Below are positions 1 to 8,899 of a DNA stretch of 54,743 nucleotides, piece after piece. Made by a program: the position numbers and the translations under genes. Within the stretch, counting starts at the first letter, position 1; each line of letters opens with the position of its first letter. The stretch is from an uncultured bacterium. Its GTDB lineage: Bacteria; Planctomycetota; Phycisphaerae; Phycisphaerales; UBA1924. Below the pieces are notes generated by a model. It searched no databases. It was not told where the DNA came from and saw only the letters and a program-made list of their open reading frames with translations. The DNA is taken from NCBI GenBank assembly GCA_903834785.1, contig CAILKP010000004.1, positions 1-54,743 on the forward strand, in the 5' to 3' direction.

Positions 1-1
1 C

Positions 2-39
2 AAAACGGAAACAGCCCTTGCGTGGGCAAGGGCTGTTTC
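2..39 (-). terminator. Rho-independent terminator of tRNA-Ser
   Basis: A perfect 14-bp stem (8-21 with 26-39) with a 4-base loop lies just past the 3' end of the tRNA. Read on the minus strand it is followed by a short T run (bases 5-2). Confidence 0.85.
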
Positions 40-43
40 GCAG

Positions 44-130
44 CGGAGAGGAGGAGATTCGAACTCCTGATACGGTTGCCCGTATACGCGATTTCCAGTC
101 GCGTTCCTTCAGCCTCTCGGACACCTCTCC
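44..130 (-). tRNA. tRNA-Ser (anticodon GGA)
   Basis: An 87-base cloverleaf can be drawn on the minus strand. The acceptor stem GGAGAGG (130-124) pairs with CCTCTCC (51-45), and the discriminator base is G. The anticodon stem ACGCGA/TCGCGT encloses the loop CTGGAAA, so the anticodon is GGA, reading UCC and UCU. The long variable arm and a T-loop reading TTCGAAT fit a class II tRNA-Ser. CCA is not encoded. A strong terminator follows directly. Confidence 0.97.
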
Positions 131-151
131 GGGAAGGGGGCGAGTATAGAT

Positions 152-215
152 CGCAAATGGCCGAGGGGCGAAAGGGGGAAATTGCCAAAGGGCCAAATTG
201 CCAGATTGCCAAAGG
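152..215 (+). repeat. Octanucleotide tandem array A (8 units)
   Basis: Eight consecutive 8-base units in perfect register, consensus GCCAAAKK: cgcaaatg, gccgaggg, gcgaaagg, gggaaatt, gccaaagg, gccaaatt, gccagatt, gccaaagg. The array sits between the 5' end of tRNA-Ser and the 3' end of murA. The same family recurs at 11816-11855 and 54511-54654. Confidence 0.8.
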
Positions 216-274
216 GAGGCGGGGGGTCTGGGGCGGGTGGGGTGGGCTGGGGGGGTGCTGGGTGCCGGTTCCGA

Positions 275-1624
<1,350 letters not shown>

Positions 1625-2044
1625 GGAAGTGCGTCCTTGCGGGTGCAGCGGGCGGGTGGTGTGGCCGGCTGCAGGTTCTTGAGCGGTGCCCGGGAAGGGG
1701 TGAGGCGGGGGAGCAAGTGTCCCGGGGTGCGGCGTGTTCGCCTCCGTGCGAACGAGGTGCTGCGGGCACACTATACATCGCCTTTTGGCGGCTGCCACCG
1801 ATAAAAGCGAGCTTTGCCGGGCAGGAGTGGGGGCGTGCGGGTGAGGCGGGGTGGGGCGGGTTGCCCGGGCGGCAAAGGCGGCAGGGCTTGGCGGTGAGGC
1901 TGGCGGCAAGGGGTGGCGGCAGTGGGGGACGGAATGGACAGTGTGTGGTGGTGGACTGGCGTGTGCCGGGGCACCGAGGTCCGACGATGCGGAGTCCGCC
2001 GGCTCGTGAGCCGGTGGCGGTCGGCAACTTACTGGAGGAATGTC
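1625..2044. other. Divergent intergenic region murA / fibro-slime gene
   Basis: A 420-base non-coding stretch holding the control regions of two divergent genes. A minus-strand TATAGT hexamer near 1770 could be a murA -10 box but has no convincing -35. The plus-strand ribosome site GGAGGAA (2034-2040) serves the gene at 2045. Nothing else was recognised. Confidence 0.4.
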
Positions 2045-2995
2045 ATGGCAGCTACTGGATCCCGAATCAATCTGATTGCCGGCCGCCGCGGTCGATCCGC
2101 CGTGGTTGGTGTGATGTTGATTGCGGGTGCGGCTGGCGCCTCGATGTTCGCCGGGGGTATGTCGATGTTCCCGCCGGAGGATGGGTACGCGGACTTGCCG
2201 TCGACGCTGTCGATCAATGCGACGATCCGGGACTTTAAGGCCAAGGGTGAGACCAACGGCCACGATGACTTCCAGGCGTTCAGCGGCTCGACGACTGTCG
2301 GGCTGGTTCGTGACACGCTGGGGAGCAACGGCAAGCCGGTGATGCTGAGTCTGCGCGGGCGGACGATTTCGACGCAGTTCACGGATTCGGCGGGCCGGAA
2401 CATCATGCCCGCGCTGTACGACGCCGCTCGCGGTGACCGGCAGGGTGCCACGACCGCTGGCGGCACGGGCAACGGCCTGACGAGTGAGGCGCGGTTCAAC
2501 CAGTGGTACGCGGATGTCCCCGGTACGAACATGTCGCGCACGGTGCCGCTGACGCTGACGCGCGTGTCGGGCACGAACCGGTATGTGTTCGACTCGGCGA
2601 CGGATGCGGCGTATGTGAACCGCGGCGGCTTCTTCCCGATCAACGGCGACTTGTTCGGCAACTACTCGAACACGGGCAAGAACTTCCACTTTACCACGGA
2701 AATCCGGACGAACTTCAACTATGCCCGCGGGCAGGGGCAGGTGTTCACGTTCACGGGTGACGACGACGTGTGGGTGTTCATCGGCGGCCGGCTGGCTATT
2801 GACCTGGGCGGTCTGCACTCCCGAGCGGAGCAGACGATTGATCTGGACCGGCTGAGCTGGCTGCAGGATGGCCAGCAGTATGAACTGGCGATCTTCCATG
2901 CTGAGCGGCGGACGACGCAGTCGAACTTCCGGATGGAAACGACGCTGCGGTTGCGGCCGGCGGACCTGCCGCAGGACAACGCGCTGGCGGACTGA
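2045..2995 (+). CDS. Secreted fibro-slime domain protein (copy 1)
   Basis: A 316-residue exported protein. Basic residues and a hydrophobic segment (about 14-38) form a signal peptide or anchor. Residues 200-310 carry a fibro-slime (PA14-like) domain: NGDLFGNYSNTGKNFHFT, then FTGDDDVWVFIGGRLAIDLGG, where the acidic GDDDVW loop may bind calcium. Fibro-slime domains occur in extracellular adhesive or fibrous proteins; the ligand here is unknown. The ATG at 2045 has GGAGGAA six bases upstream. Its paralogue starts 523 bases downstream, with only the leader and a few loops diverged. Export and surface location are inferred from the leader. Confidence 0.88.
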   Translation: MAATGSRINLIAGRRGRSAVVGVMLIAGAAGASMFAGGMSMFPPEDGYADLPSTLSINATIRDFKAKGETNGHDDFQAFSGSTTVGLVRDTLGSNGKPVMLSLRGRTISTQFTDSAGRNIMPALYDAARGDRQGATTAGGTGNGLTSEARFNQWYADVPGTNMSRTVPLTLTRVSGTNRYVFDSATDAAYVNRGGFFPINGDLFGNYSNTGKNFHFTTEIRTNFNYARGQGQVFTFTGDDDVWVFIGGRLAIDLGGLHSRAEQTIDLDRLSWLQDGQQYELAIFHAERRTTQSNFRMETTLRLRPADLPQDNALAD

Positions 2996-3518
2996 ACCAT
3001 GCCGGGATTGCAGGGTGAGGCGGGAGTTGCACGCGGGAGCGGTGGAGGGGCTGTTTGTGCGGGGATTGCGGGCTGGGCGGACGGGCAAGGGCTGAGGGTC
3101 TGTCGGGCGGTGAGCTGACCGGCGGCGGGCCAAGGCGCGAGCGAGTGTGACGGGCCGGGCAACCGGAGTCATGCGGGCGCGGTGCGCACAGGAGCCGACC
3201 ATCAGCGTGCGAGCGGCGGACTGCGAGTCTGTGCTGGCATGACCGGGACAGTGATGATGAGTGATTCTGGCGATCCCCGCGACCGGGGGCCTTTGCAGGG
3301 CCGGTCGCGGGGATCGCCGTTTTTGTGCGCGGCAGCTGGCAGGCTGTGTTCGGGGGCGAGCTTTCCCCGATGGAATAAGCGGACAAATGTTGAAATGGGC
3401 AGTGGCTGCGGGCTTGCAGGCCGCGGGAGTGAATCAGAGATTAGGTGTGAAGCTGCGGCGTTTGCCGCGGCGGCCCAAACGCCCATCCTGGCTGAGAGCC
3501 AGAGCCGGAGAACACAAC
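2996..3518. other. Intergenic region between the fibro-slime paralogues
   Basis: A G-rich stretch of 523 bases with no convincing coding frame. A strong terminator lies at 3269-3324, about 270 bases past the stop of copy 1, so there is either a long 3' UTR or a small RNA. A GGAG (3507-3510) precedes copy 2. Confidence 0.5.
3269..3324 (+). terminator. Strong Rho-independent terminator
   Basis: A perfect 18-bp GC-rich stem (3269-3286 with 3301-3318), a 14-base loop, then five T (3320-3324). It ends whatever transcript reaches it from the first fibro-slime gene or from an RNA in the gap. Confidence 0.9.
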
Positions 3519-4463
3519 ATGTCAGGATCTTCGAACCGTACTACGACGACTTTCAGCAACCGGGCCCGGGCAGCGCTCCTGGCGGTTGCGGGGCTGGCAC
3601 TGGCGGGCGGTGTGGCGACGCTGAGCGGCGGTGCGGCGATGTTCCCGCCGGCGGATGGGTACGCAGATCTGCCGTCGACGCTGTCGATCAACGCGATGAT
3701 CCGGGACTTCAAGGCCAAGGCCGAAACCAACGGTCACAACGACTTCCAGAACACAATCTCCTCGCAGATCGGCCTGGTGCGCGATCAGCTCAGCAGCACC
3801 GGCAAGCCGCAGTTCCAGGCGCGTCGAGCGCGGACGATCACGACGCAGTTCACGGATTCGGGCGGGCGGAACATCATGCCGTCGCTGTTTGATGCGGCGC
3901 GTGGTGATCGGCAGGGCGCGACGACATCGGCCACGATTGATGTGCTGACTGATGAGGCACGCTTCAACCAGTGGTATACGGACGTGCCGGGCACCAACAT
4001 GTCCAGGTCGATTCCGCTGACGCTGACGCGAATCTCGGGAACCAACCGGTATGTGTTTGACTCGGCGACGGATCCGAACTGTGTGGCCAGGGGCGGCTTC
4101 TTCCCGATCAACGGTGACCTGTTCGGCAACTACTCGAACACGGGCAAGAACTTCCACTTCACCACGGAGATCCGGACGAACTTCAACTATGCCCGGGGTC
4201 AGGGGCAGGTCTTCACGTTCACCGGTGACGATGATGTGTGGGTGTTCATCGGCGGGCGGCTGGCCATTGACCTGGGCGGTGTGCACGGGCGCATCGAGCA
4301 GACGGTGGACCTGGACCGGCTGAGCTGGCTGCAGGACGGCCAGCAGTACGAACTGGCGATCTTCCACGCCGAGCGGCACACGACGCAGTCGAACTTCCGG
4401 ATGGAGACGACGCTGCGGCTGCGTCCGGCCGAGCTGCCGCAGGACAGTGCACTTGCCGACTGA
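3519..4463 (+). CDS. Secreted fibro-slime domain protein (copy 2)
   Basis: A 314-residue paralogue of the preceding gene. After an N-terminal hydrophobic segment (about 16-37) both share the motif MFPPxDGYADLPSTLSIN and the whole fibro-slime domain, including NGDLFGNYSNTGKNFHF and GDDDVWVFIGGRLAIDLGG. The ATG at 3519 has GGAG eight bases upstream. The variable part lies around residues 70-95, and copy 2 has a Cys (SATDPNCVARGG) where copy 1 has Ala-Tyr. The pair looks like a tandem duplication now transcribed separately, since a terminator lies between the copies. Probably exported; function unknown. Confidence 0.88.
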   Translation: MSGSSNRTTTTFSNRARAALLAVAGLALAGGVATLSGGAAMFPPADGYADLPSTLSINAMIRDFKAKAETNGHNDFQNTISSQIGLVRDQLSSTGKPQFQARRARTITTQFTDSGGRNIMPSLFDAARGDRQGATTSATIDVLTDEARFNQWYTDVPGTNMSRSIPLTLTRISGTNRYVFDSATDPNCVARGGFFPINGDLFGNYSNTGKNFHFTTEIRTNFNYARGQGQVFTFTGDDDVWVFIGGRLAIDLGGVHGRIEQTVDLDRLSWLQDGQQYELAIFHAERHTTQSNFRMETTLRLRPAELPQDSALAD

Positions 4464-4510
4464 GCCGCTGACCGGAGCGACGCGGCGAGTGAGCAGTGAA
4501 CAGCTAAAGT

Positions 4511-4557
4511 ACAAGGCCCTCGGGCGAGCCGCGATGCGGTGTGCCCGAGGGCCTTGT
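4511..4557. terminator. Hairpin between convergent genes
   Basis: A perfect 15-bp stem (4511-4525 with 4543-4557) and 17-base loop between the stops of fibro-slime copy 2 and the minus-strand gene ending at 4586. T tracts on both sides are weak, so a shared bidirectional terminator is probable but not certain. Confidence 0.65.
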
Positions 4558-4585
4558 GATTTGCGGGGACCGTGCTGCGGGTGGA

Positions 4586-6592
4586 TCAGGCTCCGGGGCC
4601 GGCGGGCGAGGCCGGGGCGGCCGGGGCCTTGGTTTCGGAGGCGGGCTTCTCGCTGCCATCCTGGCCGATCTCACGCGAGCCGAGGCGCTTGGCGACGGAC
4701 TCGACGCTGATGAGCTGCATGAAGGCGGCCTGCGCGTCCTTGAAGGAGGGGCCGGGCTCGCTGAAGGCGGTCTGGCTCATGCGCTCGTAGCCGCCGCCGG
4801 CGAGTTCGGCGCGGAGACGGTCGAGGGTGAGGGGGGAGAACTCGGTGATCTGAGCGATGACGATGCCGGCGCGGGCGGGGGCCTGGGTGCTCAGTGTGCG
4901 GGTGATGTCGTCGGTCTCGCGGATGGGGCGGGTCGGGTCGATGAGCTCGGCCTTTGCCATGACAGCCTCGACGAACGGCTTGTCGGTGATCTGGGCCTCG
5001 CTTGGCGACGCGCCGCGCAGGCGGCTGACGCGGACGTCGTTCTTGACCTCGGAAACGCTGTAGCCGGTGGCGCGGAGGCTGCCGGCGAGATCGCTAAGAC
5101 CGAGCACGCCGGCCTGGATGACCAGGCCACCTGTCTCGGCCTTGAGCTTCTCAAAGACGCGGAGACGCTTGACGTTGGCGATGATCTGCGTGCGGACTTC
5201 CTCGCTGGTGGCAGCGGGGGCGGACTTGCGGGCATCGCGGATGAGGATGAAGTGGGCGTTGCGCTGCTGGTCCTCGAACGGTGTGGTGACGGGGATGCCG
5301 ACCTGGGTGAGCTTGCGGGGGCGGGGTGCGCCGGGGGCGCGGAGTTCAAGGGTCGAGAAGACCGCATCGGCCGCGCTGACGGTGATGGTGCCGTCGCGGG
5401 CGCTGGCGGTGCCGAGGCCGGCGATGGAGGAGAACTCGGCGGCGGAGAGCAGCGAGGAGGGGTTGCCGGAGATCTGGAACTGGACATCAACGCCCATGGA
5501 GGCCTTGACCTTGGCGGCGGAGCGATCGGCGACGGCCTTGAGGTCGACGCGGGCGGCAAAGGAGCCGTCGGCGGGGAGAACCTTGTAACCATCGCGGTCG
5601 GACAGGGAGGTGGTCAGGCGGAGGAGCTCACCACGGAGGGTTGAGACGCTCTCGGTATAGATGGCGTCGATCTTCTCGCTGCGGATTGCCAGCTCGGTCT
5701 CGGCGCGGCGCTGCTCCGGGGTGACCTTGTCATCGGCGGGCTTGTCCATCAGACGACGCTGGAGCTCGATGGGGTCAACGACGACCATGCGGGTGATGGC
5801 GGCGCGGTCAACGGTGATGTACTGGATGGCAACGCGGTCGGGGTAGGTGTAGCCGATGCCGAACTCGCCGCCGCCGATGGGCTTGTCCTTGAACTTGGCG
5901 AAGTGCTCATCGATGGCGGCCTGATCGACATCGCCGGCATCGGCAAGGCTCTTGGCATCGGGGGTGACGAGGATGTAGGAGACAGTGGCCTCATCGGACT
6001 GCTTGCGTGCGGTGGCGATGACGCGTGCCTCGCCGAGACGGGGGGCGGCGCCGAAGCTGTTGAGGTGGCGGAGGAAGCCGCGGGTGTCGGCGAAAGCGTC
6101 GGCGACGGTGGCCTGGCCGGCCTGGGTGAGGCGGACGTTGGCGCGGTTGGTCAGATCTTTCTCGAGGCTGGTGGTGAGCTCGGCCTGGCGCCGCTGGATG
6201 TCCATGTAGCCCTGGAAATCCTGACGCTCGATGGCCTGACGCATGGCCATCTGGACCTGCGAGGAGGCGAGTTCGGGGATGAGGGCGACACCGTCGAAGC
6301 GGTTGCCCAGCACGCCGGCGCGGCGGGCCTGCTCGGCGATGAGGAGCCAGTGCTCACCGTTGGCGATGATGTTGGAGAGGCCGGCGGCGCTGCGACGGGC
6401 CTCGCCGAGCTTGGCGGCGGCCTCGTTGATCTCCCCGAGGGTGACCTTGCGGTTGTCCAGACGCATGCGCGTCTCGGTGGTGGGGTCGCTGCCCATCATC
6501 TGCAGCGTCTGAGGCAGGAGGAAGGCAACCATGAGCAGGCCGCCGAAGACGACCAGGATCCACTTGTTGTACTTGGTGAGCAGCTTAACCAT
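4586..6592 (-). CDS. Membrane-anchored SurA/PpiD-like folding factor
   Basis: A 668-residue protein with a short cytoplasmic N-terminus (MVKLLTKYNK), one transmembrane segment (about 11-29) and a long periplasmic part. The topology and the helical region after it (about 48-150, KVTLGEINEAAAKLGEA) match the SurA_N/PpiD chaperone fold that helps fold secreted proteins. I could not find a parvulin catalytic domain, so isomerase activity should not be assumed. The end is Ala/Pro-rich (KAPAAPASPAGPG). There is no Shine-Dalgarno. A TAACAT hexamer on the minus strand (6607-6602) lies nine bases before the ATG. About 200 bases separate it from rpsD upstream, with a terminator between, so it has its own promoter. 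Confidence 0.7.
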   Translation of the reverse strand: MVKLLTKYNKWILVVFGGLLMVAFLLPQTLQMMGSDPTTETRMRLDNRKVTLGEINEAAAKLGEARRSAAGLSNIIANGEHWLLIAEQARRAGVLGNRFDGVALIPELASSQVQMAMRQAIERQDFQGYMDIQRRQAELTTSLEKDLTNRANVRLTQAGQATVADAFADTRGFLRHLNSFGAAPRLGEARVIATARKQSDEATVSYILVTPDAKSLADAGDVDQAAIDEHFAKFKDKPIGGGEFGIGYTYPDRVAIQYITVDRAAITRMVVVDPIELQRRLMDKPADDKVTPEQRRAETELAIRSEKIDAIYTESVSTLRGELLRLTTSLSDRDGYKVLPADGSFAARVDLKAVADRSAAKVKASMGVDVQFQISGNPSSLLSAAEFSSIAGLGTASARDGTITVSAADAVFSTLELRAPGAPRPRKLTQVGIPVTTPFEDQQRNAHFILIRDARKSAPAATSEEVRTQIIANVKRLRVFEKLKAETGGLVIQAGVLGLSDLAGSLRATGYSVSEVKNDVRVSRLRGASPSEAQITDKPFVEAVMAKAELIDPTRPIRETDDITRTLSTQAPARAGIVIAQITEFSPLTLDRLRAELAGGGYERMSQTAFSEPGPSFKDAQAAFMQLISVESVAKRLGSREIGQDGSEKPASETKAPAAPASPAGPGA

Positions 6593-6685
6593 GGGGAGGG
6601 GATGTTACGTCCCGCCGCGGCGTGGGGCAGGTATGGGTGGTGTGGGTGCAGGAAGGCGAGGGCGGCAGACAGCGTGGCCCGGGTT

Positions 6686-6721
6686 GAAAAACACCGCCCC
6701 GCGTGTTTCGGCGGGGCGGTG
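6686..6721 (-). terminator. Rho-independent terminator of rpsD
   Basis: On the minus strand, an 11-bp GC stem (6721-6711 with 6702-6692) with an 8-base loop is followed by five T (6691-6687). It lies 73 bases past the rpsD stop. Confidence 0.9.
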
Positions 6722-6793
6722 CGAATGAGCTTGCAGGAGGCGGGGACGCGTCACGCGGCCAAGGGGGCAGCGGGGGCGTTTCCGCCGCGGGGA

Positions 6794-7393
6794 TTAGCGA
6801 TAGAATTCGATGATGAGGTTGGGGTTCACATCGAAGGGGATCTGGTCGCTGGTGGGCAGCGCCAGGATCTTGGCGGTCAGTTCACCGGGGTTGAAGTCGA
6901 TCCACTGGGGAACTTCGTGACCCGGCAGGGACTCCATGTTCTCCTTGGCGAGCTTCTGGATCTTGTCCTTGAGGGTGATGACGTCGCCGATTTCGCAGGC
7001 GTAGCTGGGGCGGTCGGTCTTGCGACCGTTGACCTTGACGTGGCCGTGGGCGACGATCTGACGGGCGGCCCAGATCGTGCGGGCGAGGCCGCAGCGACGC
7101 AGGACGTTGTCCAGACGCGTCTCGAGCTCGCGGAGGAGCACTTCACCCGTGTTACCCTTGGCGCGACCGGCCTTGTCGATGTAACGGCGGAACTGACGCT
7201 CCAGCACCGAGTAGTGGAAGCGGACCTTCTGCTTCTCGTTGAGGCGGAGGCCGTAGTCGCGCAGGCGGCGGCTGCGGAAGCCGTGCATGCCGGGATAGAC
7301 CAGCTGGCGCTTGGAGGTGTGCTTGGGGTTGTCGGCGATGGGCACACCGACGCGGCGGGAAAGCTTGACCTTGGGACCGATGTAACGTGCCAT
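6794..7393 (-). CDS. rpsD: 30S ribosomal protein S4
   Basis: Primary 16S rRNA-binding protein of the small subunit and an early assembly factor. The 199-residue product begins MARYIGPKVKLSRR. It has the typical S4 N-terminal region (KQKVRFHYSVLERQFRRY) and the S4 RNA-binding domain (LETRLDNVLRRCGLA, QIVAHGHVKVNG) at about 90-160. The length is that of S4 lacking the zinc-binding cysteines. The ATG at 7393 has GGAG ten bases upstream; an upstream in-frame ATG would add seven residues unlike S4. It stands alone here, not in an alpha operon with rpsM, rpsK and rpoA, and has its own terminator. Confidence 0.96.
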   Translation of the reverse strand: MARYIGPKVKLSRRVGVPIADNPKHTSKRQLVYPGMHGFRSRRLRDYGLRLNEKQKVRFHYSVLERQFRRYIDKAGRAKGNTGEVLLRELETRLDNVLRRCGLARTIWAARQIVAHGHVKVNGRKTDRPSYACEIGDVITLKDKIQKLAKENMESLPGHEVPQWIDFNPGELTAKILALPTSDQIPFDVNPNLIIEFYR

Positions 7394-7869
7394 ACTTAAC
7401 GTGCTCCGTCGCACGGGCGGTCAGAGCCCGGTTCAGATGGCGAGGCGACGAGTCGCTTGCCTGCTGACGGGGTGGCCCGGCGTGCCAGCGGGAACGGGCG
7501 TGAGCCCGGGGCTGGCGATCTGTGGTCCGGTGGCCGCGGCTGCGGTCGGACGTGGATGAGATCCGGTCATGCACAGTGCATAAACCAGGGGCGAAGTGTT
7601 CGAGGGCTGGGGGGCAGAGTCAAGGGGGAAGCGGCGGGGAGGCTGGAATGGTGGGGGGGTGAGGTGAGCGGCGGCCAGGGCTCTTGTCGTCCGATAATGT
7701 GAGACCTTGGGAAGGAGATTGGTGTTGGAACAGGCGTTTGAGGAGTGTGGGGTCTATTATTGAATAGTTGGATAAAGTTTGCGTCCACAAACATCATGTG
7801 GCCGAAAACGTGTAAGTACCCCATCGTGGCGTTGTGCCGCGGGGTGGCAGCAAGTGGCGGGAGCCGGGT
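7394..7869. other. Divergent intergenic region rpsD / pseudokinase
   Basis: A 476-base stretch without a credible gene. It holds the perfect 13-base palindrome ATGCACAGTGCAT (7569-7581) and a short inverted repeat CTATT/AATAG (7754-7758 with 7763-7767) in an unusually AT-rich patch (7750-7800). These are candidate control sites. A minus-strand TTGACT (7623-7618) has only a poor -10 partner. Confidence 0.35.
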
Positions 7870-8730
7870 ATGAAGGTTGCCCTCGCTACGGAAGCGGGGG
7901 AGAAGCTGGTTGAAGATTTGCTGGTTCTTGATGTTCCATCACGTGTTCGGCTCGGGCCGTTTCTGCTGACGCGGAAGCTGGCGAGTGCCGCGCTGGCGGA
8001 GCGATGGGTTGCGCTGCACGAGCGGGCGATGACCAGCCATGTGGTCTACCGGTTCGGCAGCAGCGCGAACTCGCCGTTTGTCGTCGAGCGTGAGGACTTC
8101 CTGGCGACGATGGAGCGGGCGGCGACGCTGAACCACTCGCACATTCTCAAGATCGAGCATTACGACTTTGACGAGAGCGGGCGGCCGTACTGCGTGGTGC
8201 CGTTTACCGGTGACCGCGACGGGCTGCTGAACCTTGGGCAGCTGCTGCGGCACAAGGGCGGGATGCTGTCGCTGGAGGAGGCCAAGCGGGCGGCGGAGCA
8301 GGTGCTTTCGGCGATCGCGTATGCGCACAACCTTGGCTGCCCGCACGGGCCGCTGGGCATGGATGAGATTCTGGTGGACCGGCACGGCTCGCTGAAGCTG
8401 GAGCTGTACGCGGTGTCGCGGATGCTGGGCCATCCGGAGAACGATGCGTCTGAGCAGCAGCGTCGCGAGGTCCAGACCTCGATGGCGATTGTGTACCAGT
8501 TGCTGACGGGGCTGCGGTACGAAGAGCCGCTGATTCGGCCGGGTCGCGTGATCGCGGGGCTGCACAAGAGCTGGGATGATCTGTTTGAGACCGGGCTGGG
8601 TGAGCCGGGCTTTGCGTCCGGCGCGCATGCGCTGGCCGCGCTGCGGGCCTGCCGCACGGAGCCGGTGACACGGCTTCTGTCGCTGGACCGGATGCGGTCG
8701 GCGATGCAGCGTGCGATGTGGGCGGGGTGA
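7870..8730 (+). CDS. Protein kinase-like protein lacking catalytic residues (pseudokinase)
   Basis: A 286-residue soluble protein with the outline of a Hanks-type kinase. MERAATLNHSHILKIEHY (81-98) corresponds to helix C and strand 4, GRPYCVVPF (104-112) to the hinge, and AYAHNLGCPHGPLGMDEIL (150-168) to the catalytic loop. That loop should read HRDLKPxN; here it is PHGPLGMDE. The DFG position reads LELYAV (178-183). No GxGxxG loop and no VAIK lysine is visible. All three catalytic elements are therefore absent and it is probably a binding or regulatory pseudokinase. The chosen ATG follows GAGCCGGGT; an in-frame ATG twelve codons upstream is possible. It precedes an NTPase gene by 169 bases. 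Confidence 0.7.
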   Translation: MKVALATEAGEKLVEDLLVLDVPSRVRLGPFLLTRKLASAALAERWVALHERAMTSHVVYRFGSSANSPFVVEREDFLATMERAATLNHSHILKIEHYDFDESGRPYCVVPFTGDRDGLLNLGQLLRHKGGMLSLEEAKRAAEQVLSAIAYAHNLGCPHGPLGMDEILVDRHGSLKLELYAVSRMLGHPENDASEQQRREVQTSMAIVYQLLTGLRYEEPLIRPGRVIAGLHKSWDDLFETGLGEPGFASGAHALAALRACRTEPVTRLLSLDRMRSAMQRAMWAG

Positions 8731-8887
8731 GGGAAGGCGGAAAGGGAAAAGAGGAAAGAGAGGGCGGGAAGAAATAGTGGGGAGTGGGGCGTGGCGTGAG
8801 TGGGACGGGGTGGCATCAATCAACGAAGCTGGATCTTGGGTGGCGTGGAGCTGGCGACTTTTTGATTCTCCTGCCGCTGGTGCGACG

Positions 8888-8893
8888 TAACCT
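8888..8893 (+). promoter_or_regulatory. Candidate -10 box (TAACCT) for a leaderless mRNA
   Basis: TAACCT six bases before the GTG start at 8900, with no Shine-Dalgarno between. One of five TANNNT hexamers at this spacing in the window. Confidence 0.4.
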
Positions 8894-8899
8894 CTCGGT

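Noticed and set aside
1625..3202. Long N-terminal extension of the murA reading frame
   Set aside because: The frame is open for 526 codons before the MurA start, but it is Pro/Arg/His-rich, runs antisense to a clear fibro-slime gene and has no MurA homology. Such open frames are common in GC-rich DNA.
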